The position numbers and the translations under genes are program-made. Of a stretch of 13,531 nt of DNA, positions 1 to 5,751 are shown piece after piece; position 1 is the first letter of the stretch; every line of letters begins with the position of its first letter. The DNA comes from MWBF01 sp040772005 (GTDB taxonomy: Bacteria; Chloroflexota; Anaerolineae; CG2-30-64-16): NCBI GenBank assembly GCA_040772005.1, contig JAXGYZ010000020.1:1-13531 (forward strand). The letters run 5' to 3'. The notes beneath the pieces are model-generated. The model did not search any database and was not told the origin of the DNA. It worked only from the letters and a program-made list of their open reading frames with translations.

Positions 1-11
1 GGAGACACACC

Positions 12-287
12 ATGCTGGATATCTGTGGCTGGATTGGCGCGTTGCTCGTGACCATTGTCATCGTCGCGATCGTCGAGAAGATCTCTAGGACACCGCTGCC
101 CTACGGCTGGATCGGCAATATCGTCGTCGGTTTCATCGGCGGCGTGATCGGCCAGTTGCTGCTCGGCACATGGGGCCTTTCCATTGCCGGTGTCTACGTC
201 ATTCAGACGTTCATCGGCTCGCTGGTCGCGATCCTGGCGGCCAAGTTCATCCTGACGCAACTCGCCCGCAACCGCACGGCCAAATGA
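12..287 (+). CDS. GlsB/YeaQ/YmgE-family small membrane protein
   Basis: A 91-residue, almost entirely hydrophobic protein. It shows three membrane segments (about residues 7-21, 33-52 and 58-83). The middle one has the Gly-rich pattern WIGNIVVGFIGGVIG, typical of the GlsB/YeaQ/YmgE family (also called transglycosylase-associated protein). Members are small inner-membrane proteins linked to general or envelope stress; no enzymatic reaction is established. The length fits the family (about 80-100 residues). GGAG at 1-4 lies 7 nt before the ATG and supports this start. The gene stands alone in the window: octamer repeats begin 4 bp after its TGA and a hairpin plus T-run follows, so it probably ends its transcript there. 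What lies upstream is outside the window. The family call is from sequence pattern only. Confidence 0.85.
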   Translation: MLDICGWIGALLVTIVIVAIVEKISRTPLPYGWIGNIVVGFIGGVIGQLLLGTWGLSIAGVYVIQTFIGSLVAILAAKFILTQLARNRTAK

Positions 288-291
288 TGGG

Positions 292-323
292 GTGACAAGG
301 TGAAGCGGTGAAGAGGTGACCCG
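292..323 (+). repeat. Octamer tandem array (4 units)
   Basis: Four adjacent 8-bp units in register: GTGACAAG, GTGAAGCG, GTGAAGAG, GTGACCCG. All share GTGA at the start and G at the end. The array begins 4 bp after the glsB-like stop and ends 2 bp before the GGAGTCGAG palindrome. The same octamers recur at 2645-2692, inverted at 2764-2803, and at 13501-13524. Confidence 0.85.
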
Positions 324-325
324 CT

Positions 326-395
326 GGAGTCGAGACTTTAGCCGGAAGCCCTGGCAACACGGTACTTCTGCCAGGCGGGCCAAAGTCTCGACTCC
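326..395. repeat. GGAGTCGAG palindromic repeat, copy 1
   Basis: The outer arms 326-339 (GGAGTCGAGACTTT) and 382-395 are perfect reverse complements (14 bp). An inner 7-bp stem, CCTGGCA at 350-356 with TGCCAGG at 369-375, stacks inside. Related palindromes lie at 988-1059 and 2693-2762, with a single arm at 1141-1162. No coding capacity is evident. It looks like a dispersed REP/MITE-type element, an inference from its recurrence. Confidence 0.8.
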
Positions 396-401
396 TTTTT
401 T
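326..401 (+). terminator. Probable rho-independent terminator of the glsB-like gene
   Basis: The palindrome arms (326-339 with 382-395) are followed directly by six T residues at 396-401 on the plus strand, the layout of an intrinsic terminator. The minus strand has no comparable T-run on the other side. The other palindrome copies lack the T-run, so this copy appears to serve as a terminator between two convergent genes. Confidence 0.6.
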
Positions 402-404
402 GCA

Positions 405-878
405 TCAATCACTCACCAGCGGCAGGCCCGCGGCCTGCCACGCAGCAATGCCGCCTTCCAACGCGGCCACGTTCGAGAACCCCAGACCCTCCAAGATTTG
501 CGCCGCACGGGCGCTCGTCGCTTCGTCCGGTCAGGCACACAGCGTCACAATCGCCTGGGCCTTGTCCAGCCCCTCCGCAGCCGCAGGAATCTCCTCCAGC
601 GTCAACAGGCGCGAGCCGGACAGGTGCGCGGCTTCGTAAGATGAGGCCGAGCGGAATTCCCATACGACCGGCGGATTTGCGCCCGCCAGTTGCGCGTGCA
701 AGTCCTGGACGCTGATGCGCGCCACGCCGTCCCCGCCCAAGGTCAGGAACGACTGCGTAGTGGGTGGGGCCGACGGATTCGCGGCCGCGGGCGGTGCGGA
801 TTGGGATATCAGCAGGACGCCGGCGACGATCAGCAGCACGCTTGCTGCCACCAGCACCCATAAGAGTGGTTTTCGCAA
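405..878 (-). CDS. Membrane-anchored rhodanese, probable selenoprotein (in-frame TGA at codon 116)
   Basis: A 157-residue rhodanese-like sulfurtransferase if TGA at 533-531 is read through; otherwise 115 residues lacking the catalytic loop. Residues 5-24 form a signal/anchor helix and about 26-43 a Pro/Ala/Thr linker, so the domain should lie outside the membrane. The domain runs from about 55 to 153: VVWEFRSASSYEAAHLSG, then VTLCA-U-PDEATSARAA, then GGIAAW. In rhodaneses with the loop CACPNEATS, the second Cys aligns with the catalytic Cys (Cys plus six residues to Ser); here TGA occupies exactly that position. All 41 codons after it are intact and rhodanese-like, ending at TGA 407-405. TTG 878 is chosen as start because GGAGG (890-886) lies 7 nt upstream. 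A longer reading from ATG 956 would run through the promoter. Alternatives are a point-mutated pseudogene or a sequencing error. Confidence 0.75.
500..533 (-). promoter_or_regulatory. Candidate bacterial SECIS element after UGA
   Basis: Starting at TGA (533-531), a 16-nt spacer leads to a stem GCGCC (514-510), a 5-nt loop CGTGC (509-505) and the closing arm GGCGC (504-500). The apical loop begins 21 nt after the UGA and has G at loop position 2. This fits the published rule for bacterial SECIS elements: about 16-37 nt from UGA to loop, and G in the first two loop positions. In GC-rich DNA a 5-bp stem can arise by chance, so this supports the case but does not prove it. Confidence 0.45.
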
Positions 879-912
879 CTTCAAGCCTCCCTTGTGTGCA
901 ATACGTCTCGCT

Positions 913-946
913 GTGTATTCTACACTAACAGTGTACAAACGAACAA
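913..946 (-). promoter_or_regulatory. Promoter of the rhodanese gene with overlapping operator half-sites
   Basis: On the minus strand, TTGTTC (946-941), an 18-bp spacer and TAGAAT (922-917) form a sigma-70-type promoter ahead of the GGAGG at 890-886. Three half-sites of the type GTGTA/TACAC fall across the spacer and -10 box: plus-strand GTGTA 913-917, TACAC 921-925 and GTGTA 931-935. They make two overlapping palindromes, including TACACTAACAGTGTA at 921-935. This resembles operators of TetR-type repressors, and binding there would block the -10 box. No regulator gene is in the window. Confidence 0.5.
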
Positions 947-987
947 GCTGCGCCATAGGAGTTCCAAATATAGCGCGAAGATGGAAA

Positions 988-1059
988 TGGAGTCGAGGCT
1001 TCAGCCGGTTTGGGCGTCTACGCCAGGAGCCAGACTAACCGGCTGAAGCCTCGACTCCA
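988..1059. repeat. GGAGTCGAG palindromic repeat, copy 2 (perfect 23-bp arms)
   Basis: The arms 988-1010 and 1037-1059 are perfect reverse complements over 23 bp, separated by a 26-nt loop. The left arm begins TGGAGTCGAGGCTTCAGCCG. This is the best-preserved copy of the family in the window. With the two features that follow, it fills most of the 333-bp gap between the rhodanese and hydrolase genes; I see no gene there. Confidence 0.9.
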
Positions 1060-1071
1060 ATTGCCTTGATT

Positions 1072-1120
1072 GCTCTGGCCGGTCTGACCGAGCCCGTGGC
1101 ACGGTCAGACCGGCCAGAGC
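1072..1120. repeat. Perfect 19-bp inverted repeat
   Basis: GCTCTGGCCGGTCTGACCG (1072-1090) and its exact reverse complement (1102-1120) flank an 11-nt loop (1091-1101). No T-run follows on either strand, so it is not a standard intrinsic terminator. It lies between the two direct-repeat copies at 1046-1067 and 1141-1162. Confidence 0.9.
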
Positions 1121-1140
1121 GGGTCTTCAGATAGACACCA

Positions 1141-1162
1141 AAGCCTCGACTCCGATTGCCTT
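1141..1162 (+). repeat. Solo right arm of the palindromic repeat (direct repeat of 1046-1067)
   Basis: Positions 1141-1162 match 1046-1067 at 21 of 22 bases (core AGCCTCGACTCC then RATTGCCTT). The copies are 95 bp apart and flank the 19-bp hairpin. This is a half copy without a left arm, suggesting a partial duplication or a remnant. It also creates a spurious upstream reading frame in front of the hydrolase gene. Confidence 0.8.
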
Positions 1163-1186
1163 ATGAAGTCCTGCGTCGCGCGCACA

Positions 1187-1206
1187 TGATACAATCAGTG
1201 CGGAGG
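1187..1206 (+). promoter_or_regulatory. Extended -10 and ribosome-binding site of the alpha/beta hydrolase gene
   Basis: TGATACAAT at 1187-1195 is an extended -10 (TG, one base, TACAAT). I see no good -35 at the usual distance. GGAGG at 1202-1206 lies 6 nt before ATG 1213 and fixes the start. If transcription begins about 7 nt after the -10, the leader is very short. Confidence 0.45.
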
Positions 1207-1212
1207 TTACAC

Positions 1213-1986
1213 ATGCCCACCATCACCCTGCCCGGCGGCGGGCGGCTCTACTATCGCCGGCACGAAGGCGCCGACCAGCACGCGCCGCTCGTCCTCGTGC
1301 ACGGCGCAGGCGGCAATCACATGCACTGGCCGGCCGAACTGCGCCGTCTGCCGGAGGCCGTAGTCTATAGCCTGGATTTACCGGGGCACGGCAAGGCCGA
1401 TGGGCCGGCACGGGCCGATATCGGGGCATATGCCGAGGCGGTTCACACATTTGTGGACGCGCTGGGCCTACCGCGGTTTATCCTGGCGGGTCATTCGATG
1501 GGCGGCGCGATCGCGCTGGAATATGCGCTGCGCCATGCGCCGCGACTGGCCGGGCTGGTACTGGTATCGACAGGCGGACAGTTGTGCATCGCGCCGGAGC
1601 TTCTGGCGAGCCTGTCCGTGGATTTCGAGCGGACCACCGAACTGCTTGCCATGAGGACACACGCGGCGGATATCGATCCTGAGCTGCTGCGCCTGTTCGT
1701 GCGGAGGCTGCGCGGGGTTGCGCCTGAGGTGCTCCACGCTGACTTCGTCGCCTGCGACCGTTTCGACCGGCTGGCCGACCTGCACCGGGTCAACGTCCCG
1801 GCACTGGTGCTCTGCGGCGAGGCTGACCGCATGACGCCAGTCGAGTCCAGCCGGGCAATGGCCGAGCGCATCCCCGATGCACACCTGGTCGTGATCCCGG
1901 CGGCAGGTCACATGGTCATGCTGGAACGGCCGGCAGAGGTCGCCGGTCTGTTAACGGAGTGGCTGCGCTCGCGTGATTTGCGCTAA
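1213..1986 (+). CDS. Alpha/beta-fold hydrolase
   Basis: A 257-residue soluble alpha/beta hydrolase with no signal peptide, so probably cytoplasmic. The oxyanion region is VLVHGAGGNHMHW (HG at 30-31). The nucleophile elbow is GHSMGG with Ser95. The acid is probably Asp205 (CGEADRMTP) and the base His233 (AAGHMVMLERP), so the catalytic triad is complete. Length and layout match the core family that includes esterases, lactonases, C-C hydrolases and haloperoxidase-like enzymes; the substrate cannot be read from sequence. ATG 1213 is preferred over in-frame ATGs at 1156 and 1186 because GGAGG lies 6 nt upstream and the longer N-terminus is encoded by repeat DNA. The last 36 bp overlap the end of the convergent CPBP protease gene. 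Confidence 0.9.
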   Translation: MPTITLPGGGRLYYRRHEGADQHAPLVLVHGAGGNHMHWPAELRRLPEAVVYSLDLPGHGKADGPARADIGAYAEAVHTFVDALGLPRFILAGHSMGGAIALEYALRHAPRLAGLVLVSTGGQLCIAPELLASLSVDFERTTELLAMRTHAADIDPELLRLFVRRLRGVAPEVLHADFVACDRFDRLADLHRVNVPALVLCGEADRMTPVESSRAMAERIPDAHLVVIPAAGHMVMLERPAEVAGLLTEWLRSRDLR

Positions 1987-2634
1987 CAACAACTGCGTGA
2001 CGTTCAGAACATAGTGCGCGGCCAGCGGCACCCACAGGCTGCCGGTGAACAGAAAGAGCAGGCCGAAAACAACTCCTGCCAGGGTCGCGCCGAGCACCCC
2101 CCAACTACCCTGCGGCCAGTGAAGCAGGCCGAAGCCCACGCTCAACGGCCAGAGCAGCCAGCGCGGGGCAATCAGCCAGGCCAATCCCGCCAGCGGCAGC
2201 GCCCGAAAGAGCAGCTCCTCCAGCAGGGCCGCGGGCAGCAGCGCAAGCAGCACACCAACCCACTCCCGGCGGCTGCGGGGCAGGATGGCGCACAGCACGA
2301 CATCGTTATAGACATCTGCGCCCCAGGCCCGCTCGATGAGCCAGCCCGCGCCAGCCACTATCGCGGACAGCACCAGCCCGCACGCCAGTCCCAGGGCCAC
2401 ATCCGCAACCGGCTCCGTGCTGCGCAGCCCCAGCGTCGCGCTGCCCGGCCCCAGCGTGAACCCCAGCAGCAGACAGACGGCAATCAACGCGAGCCGGAAC
2501 ACATTCTCCGGCCCGCTCAGCATCAGGTTGCGGTCAGGCGTCCAGGTGCGCAGGAGCTGTCCGGTTCGCACGGTCGCGTAGGCCAGCGCCGCAAGCAGCG
2601 CCGTGAGGCAGAGGAGGAAGAGGAGGTTGGGCAT
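1951..2634 (-). CDS. CPBP-family intramembrane protease (CAAX protease-related)
   Basis: A 227-residue polytopic membrane protein with about six or seven hydrophobic helices. The three motifs of the CPBP/Abi family are present in order: EELLFR (Glu139, Glu140, Arg144), FGLLH (Phe168, His172) and HYVLN (His207, Asn211). These form the glutamate/histidine active site in the membrane. The family includes eukaryotic type II CAAX proteases and bacterial proteins involved in processing or bacteriocin self-immunity; the bacterial substrate is usually unknown. The frame extends upstream to 2667, but those 11 codons are translated octamer repeats, so ATG 2634 is chosen, where the hydrophobic N-terminus begins. 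No clear Shine-Dalgarno precedes it. The 3' end overlaps the convergent hydrolase gene by 36 bp. Confidence 0.88.
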   Translation of the reverse strand: MPNLLFLLCLTALLAALAYATVRTGQLLRTWTPDRNLMLSGPENVFRLALIAVCLLLGFTLGPGSATLGLRSTEPVADVALGLACGLVLSAIVAGAGWLIERAWGADVYNDVVLCAILPRSRREWVGVLLALLPAALLEELLFRALPLAGLAWLIAPRWLLWPLSVGFGLLHWPQGSWGVLGATLAGVVFGLLFLFTGSLWVPLAAHYVLNVTQLLLAQITRAQPLR

Positions 2635-2644
2635 GGGCGACGGC

Positions 2645-2803
2645 GTGACACGGTGACCGGGTGACAAGGTGACCGGGTGACAAGGTGAGCTTGGAGTGGA
2701 GGCTTTAGCCGGTCAGGTCGGTTACGCCCATACACGCCCAGACCGGCAGAAGCCCCGATTCCGCGCTTCACCTCTTCACCTTGTCACCTCTTCACCTTGT
2801 CAT
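2645..2803. repeat. Composite element: octamers, palindrome, inverted octamers
   Basis: Six octamers in register at 2645-2692 (GTGACACG, GTGACCGG, GTGACAAG, GTGACCGG, GTGACAAG, GTGAGCTT) abut an imperfect palindrome. Its arms are 2693-2714 (GGAGTGGAGGCTTTAGCCGG...) and 2741-2762, about 17 of 22 paired. One base later, five inverted octamers (CGCTTCAC, CTCTTCAC, CTTGTCAC, CTCTTCAC, CTTGTCAT) run from 2764 to 2803. The element fills the gap between the metalloprotease stop and the CPBP protease start. I see no gene in it. Confidence 0.85.
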
Positions 2804-2810
2804 CGGTCCG

Positions 2811-4910
2811 TCATTCCTCTATCGTGTACTCGTACGCGGCGGCTTCGGTCGTCACCGGCGCAAGCGCGGAGATGATGAGCAGCGCCTGGCTGTCCTCCGC
2901 CGGCGGGTCCAGGACAAGCTGGCCGGTGCCATCCGCGGCCACCGTCATCCGCTGGATCACCAGCTCGCCGTCGGGACCGGGCGAGAGCAACTGGACGAGC
3001 CAGCGCTGCATGACCGTGTTGTCCGTCAACAGCCAGCCATCCGACACCCACCCGGCCTCGCCGGATTCGCCGTCATCCTGGAAACCAATCTCACTGACGG
3101 TGATGTCGTCCAGCAGGAAGCCGGGCTCGTTCACGGCGTCGTCCGTCACCATCTCGAAGCGGAGCAGGATCTCCTGGCCCGCGTACGGGGTCAGGTCCAC
3201 TTCCTCGTCGATCCACTGCGGGCCGACGCCCTCACCGCTCGCGCCCGTCCAGCCGACGCCATAAGCGTTGCCGACCGGATTATCGTCGGTGGTCGTCCGA
3301 CCTTCCAGGATCTGCCATGTCTCGCCGCCGTCCGTGGACGCCTCCACGTAGGCATAGTCCCACCCTTCTTCGATGTCGTACCACGTCCGGAAGGTGAGCT
3401 TCGGCGCGGTCGCGTTGCGCAGGTCGACCGGCCGGGTCAAGGTCGTGTTGCTCTGGTCGCCGCGATTCGACCACCACATGCGCCCATCGCTCACTTCCCC
3501 GGCCACCAACGGCGTCTCCGTGACGCCCCGGAAGTTGAGCGTGAGCCCCACACCTTCCTGGGTCCGCAGCTCGATGTAGTCCACCCCGTACTGGCTGACC
3601 TCCGCGGTCTCAGTGACCGGATAGCGGCGGTGCGAATCCGCCGGGCTCATGTCGAAGAGATCGATTCTACTGTAGCCATAGCGGCCCTCCGCATCCGCAT
3701 CCGGCGCATCCAGATAGTTCGCGATGACCCAATCGGCAAAGATGTCCTCGAACCGCTCCGGACGGCCGGCCTGCTCCAGCGCCTCGTTGAACCCGGCAAT
3801 GCCGTTCTTCGGGGAAGCCACGACTGCCTTCGTCAGATCCTCGCCGAAGCGATCCAGGAAGTAGGTCATGAAGAGGTAGGACGCGCCGTAATGCTCCGCG
3901 TTGCCCACGGACGGGTCACCCCAGGTCGTCAGTTGCGTGTCGGGCTTCTCGCTGTACGCGATATCCATGCCGCCGGATTCGAAATCGTTGAGAATGAACG
4001 CGAGCTCCGACATGCCCTCGTTGACCCAGGAGTCCTCGTTGCGGTCGTTGGCCCAATGAATCATGTGCTGGAACTCGTGGGCCAGCAGGCCATCATAGAA
4101 TGATGTGTTCGGTTGGGCGCTGCCCGCATCCGCTGCGACGTAGAACATCTCCCGTTCGTTGGAATATTCGTTGACGGCCCGCGGGTACTCGTCGGAAGAC
4201 GAATAGTAGCCGGCGATCGTCTCACCCATGTCGCGCGCGTGCAGGATGTGCAGCCGCGGGTCATTGTCGACGCCGGGCGTCCACTCGCTGCCGAAAAACT
4301 CGCGGTTAGTCGGGTAGGTCTGTTCCTCGAAGCGGTCGGCGGAGGCTTCGAGGTCGTCCTGGTCGATGTTCACGCCCTCCTGCACCCACATCGCGACATG
4401 CTCTGTGACGTAACGCAGCTCCGCGATAATCTGCCGGTGCTCCTGTGTATCAACGTTGGAGACCCAGAATTCCTGCTTTGCGCCGACCTCGTAGCTGGGG
4501 GGCGTCGCGTTGACGACAAGCGGGATATCGCCTACGTCCGGCTTCAGCCGCAGGGTCAAGGCACGCGGATCGGCCGCAGGCATCTCGCTGGCATAGAGCG
4601 CAGCCGCCTCCGCATCCGGGGTGGCAATCTCGCCGGTGACGCCGGACGGGGCCGAGGGTGTGCCGGCGGCCTCGGGGGTGGGCGTGGCATCACGTTGGCT
4701 GCCCTCGACCGGGGTCGGCGTTACGCGCTCCGGCACGATGACCGTGACAACGCGCGTGATGACGCGCACCGGCTCTACATCTTCAATTTCGACGCTCGTG
4801 TCGCCGCGAAAGATGACCGTGCCCAGAACGGCCATACCGAGACAGTAGCAGCACAACAGCAGCACGACAGCGATGCCGATCGTCCAATAGGTGCGATTGC
4901 GGTTCTCCAT
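2811..4910 (-). CDS. Exported zinc metalloprotease with C-terminal MAM-like domain (InhA-like)
   Basis: A 699-residue protein. Residues 11-33 are a signal/anchor helix, followed by a Thr/Pro-rich linker (about 60-100), so the enzyme should act outside the membrane. The zinc site is HEFQH (His278, Glu279, His282), with WVNEGMSE supplying a probable third ligand, Glu298, 16 residues on: a gluzincin arrangement. Residues about 490-605 (DLRNATAPKLTFRTWYDIEE, STDGGETW, QEILLRFEMVTD, FLLDDITV) resemble the MAM-like domain that follows the catalytic domain in immune inhibitor A proteases. The ATG has CGGAGG just upstream (spacing 4 nt). The family is known to cleave extracellular proteins; the target here is unknown. 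It lies 101 bp downstream of the four-cysteine membrane protein gene on the same strand, with a heptamer hairpin between. Confidence 0.88.
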   Translation of the reverse strand: MENRNRTYWTIGIAVVLLLCCYCLGMAVLGTVIFRGDTSVEIEDVEPVRVITRVVTVIVPERVTPTPVEGSQRDATPTPEAAGTPSAPSGVTGEIATPDAEAAALYASEMPAADPRALTLRLKPDVGDIPLVVNATPPSYEVGAKQEFWVSNVDTQEHRQIIAELRYVTEHVAMWVQEGVNIDQDDLEASADRFEEQTYPTNREFFGSEWTPGVDNDPRLHILHARDMGETIAGYYSSSDEYPRAVNEYSNEREMFYVAADAGSAQPNTSFYDGLLAHEFQHMIHWANDRNEDSWVNEGMSELAFILNDFESGGMDIAYSEKPDTQLTTWGDPSVGNAEHYGASYLFMTYFLDRFGEDLTKAVVASPKNGIAGFNEALEQAGRPERFEDIFADWVIANYLDAPDADAEGRYGYSRIDLFDMSPADSHRRYPVTETAEVSQYGVDYIELRTQEGVGLTLNFRGVTETPLVAGEVSDGRMWWSNRGDQSNTTLTRPVDLRNATAPKLTFRTWYDIEEGWDYAYVEASTDGGETWQILEGRTTTDDNPVGNAYGVGWTGASGEGVGPQWIDEEVDLTPYAGQEILLRFEMVTDDAVNEPGFLLDDITVSEIGFQDDGESGEAGWVSDGWLLTDNTVMQRWLVQLLSPGPDGELVIQRMTVAADGTGQLVLDPPAEDSQALLIISALAPVTTEAAAYEYTIEE

Positions 4911-4942
4911 GAAACCTCCGGTCAGTCGGGTTATCAGGTTCT

Positions 4943-4995
4943 CAGGTTGAAGGTTGCAGGTTGGGTCACGGGATCAACCTGCAACTTTCAACTTG
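4943..4995. repeat. Heptamer array forming a 21-bp hairpin
   Basis: The left arm (4943-4963) is built of TTGAAGG/TTGCAGG heptamers and the right arm (4975-4995) is their inverted counterpart, separated by 11 nt. Nineteen of 21 positions pair; the two exceptions would be G-U pairs in plus-strand RNA and A-C mismatches in minus-strand RNA. Degenerate heptamers (AACCTTTAACCT) extend to about 5009, next to the stop of the membrane protein gene. Confidence 0.8.
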
Positions 4996-5011
4996 CCAAC
5001 CTTTAACCTCG

Positions 5012-5740
5012 TCAACGCCAGCACGACCCATCACGCGGGAGTGTGCCGCCATTGTTACTATGCACGCCTTCGGGAGTCATGTCAAGATACATGAATCCAA
5101 TTGGCAGGTAAAAATAGCTGTAAGTGCGCAGGCAGACGCGCAGGCCGGGCTGCTCATCGAGCCGGGGCCGCACGTCTTCCAGCGCGAGGCGCACGACCGG
5201 CAGCGGCGCGGTGTCATCGTACATATACGCCTCGCGCTGCGCGTTGATGGCGACCCGCTGCGAATCCCCGCGCACGTGGGCCTGGGGCGGGGGCAGGAAC
5301 ACGGGGGCCAGCGCAAGCGGCGCGATGAGCAGCACCACCCCCAGGGAGAAGCGGCCGGCCGCAACGCGGTGCGATTCACCGATAATGCGCCGCAGGAGCG
5401 CCTGCACGATGCCGCCCCACGCGAGAAACAACACGAGATACACCAGGCTGTTGAGCGTGAAAGTCGTAGGACGGAACTCGCAGCCGAGGGACTCACACAG
5501 ATGCGTCGCGACCGGCGCGCCCCGCTGGCCGGGGCAGACGCCATCGCAGCCCGCCCGGTAGGGCGCGACCTCGAACGCGATGCTCGACCAGAAGCTCATC
5601 GCCGGCGCGAGGAGCAGGCAGAGCACCAGCACCAACGCCCAGCGATAGCTCTGCTGCCGCCACCAGATCACCAGCAGCACCGCGGCCGCGATCAGGATGA
5701 TCCCCAGCGCGGCTACCTGCCATGTCGGCCACTCTAGCAA
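5012..5740 (-). CDS. Membrane protein of unknown function with four-cysteine loop
   Basis: I do not recognise this 242-residue protein. Hydrophobic segments lie at about 8-27, 34-56, 96-116 and 131-150. Between the second and third is a polar loop with four cysteines: Cys65, Cys69 (CDGVC), Cys82 and Cys87 (CESLGC). They could form two disulfides outside the cell or bind a metal or cluster. The tail (about 151-242) is soluble and probably exposed. TTG 5740 is chosen as start because AGGAG at 5751-5747, right after the stop of the upstream gene, lies 6 nt before it. An open frame continues to 6004 but overlaps the strongly coding Asp-box gene and makes no sensible protein there. The 11-bp spacing implies co-transcription and likely translational coupling with the Asp-box gene. 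Confidence 0.75.
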   Translation of the reverse strand: MLEWPTWQVAALGIILIAAAVLLVIWWRQQSYRWALVLVLCLLLAPAMSFWSSIAFEVAPYRAGCDGVCPGQRGAPVATHLCESLGCEFRPTTFTLNSLVYLVLFLAWGGIVQALLRRIIGESHRVAAGRFSLGVVLLIAPLALAPVFLPPPQAHVRGDSQRVAINAQREAYMYDDTAPLPVVRLALEDVRPRLDEQPGLRVCLRTYSYFYLPIGFMYLDMTPEGVHSNNGGTLPRDGSCWR

Positions 5741-5751
5741 AACCAACTCCT

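Noticed and set aside
292..323. Octamer arrays as a CRISPR array
   Set aside because: Units are 8 bp with no spacers, and no cas genes are present.
531..533. TGA read as tryptophan (alternative genetic code)
   Set aside because: TGG is used for Trp throughout, and TGA is the normal stop of several genes here (positions 285-287, 2811-2813, 10451-10453).
405..878. Simple pseudogene explanation of the rhodanese
   Set aside because: Not excluded, but less likely: there is no second stop or frameshift in the 41 codons after TGA, promoter and ribosome-binding site are intact, and TGA hits exactly the catalytic position.
1072..1120. 19-bp hairpin as an intrinsic terminator
   Set aside because: No T-run follows on either strand, and no gene ends nearby.
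2781..4103. Long plus-strand open frame (440 codons) opposite the metalloprotease
   Set aside because: It is antisense to a protein with clear zinc-site and MAM-like motifs; its translation is rich in Arg/His/Val with no recognisable domain. Typical shadow frame in GC-rich DNA.
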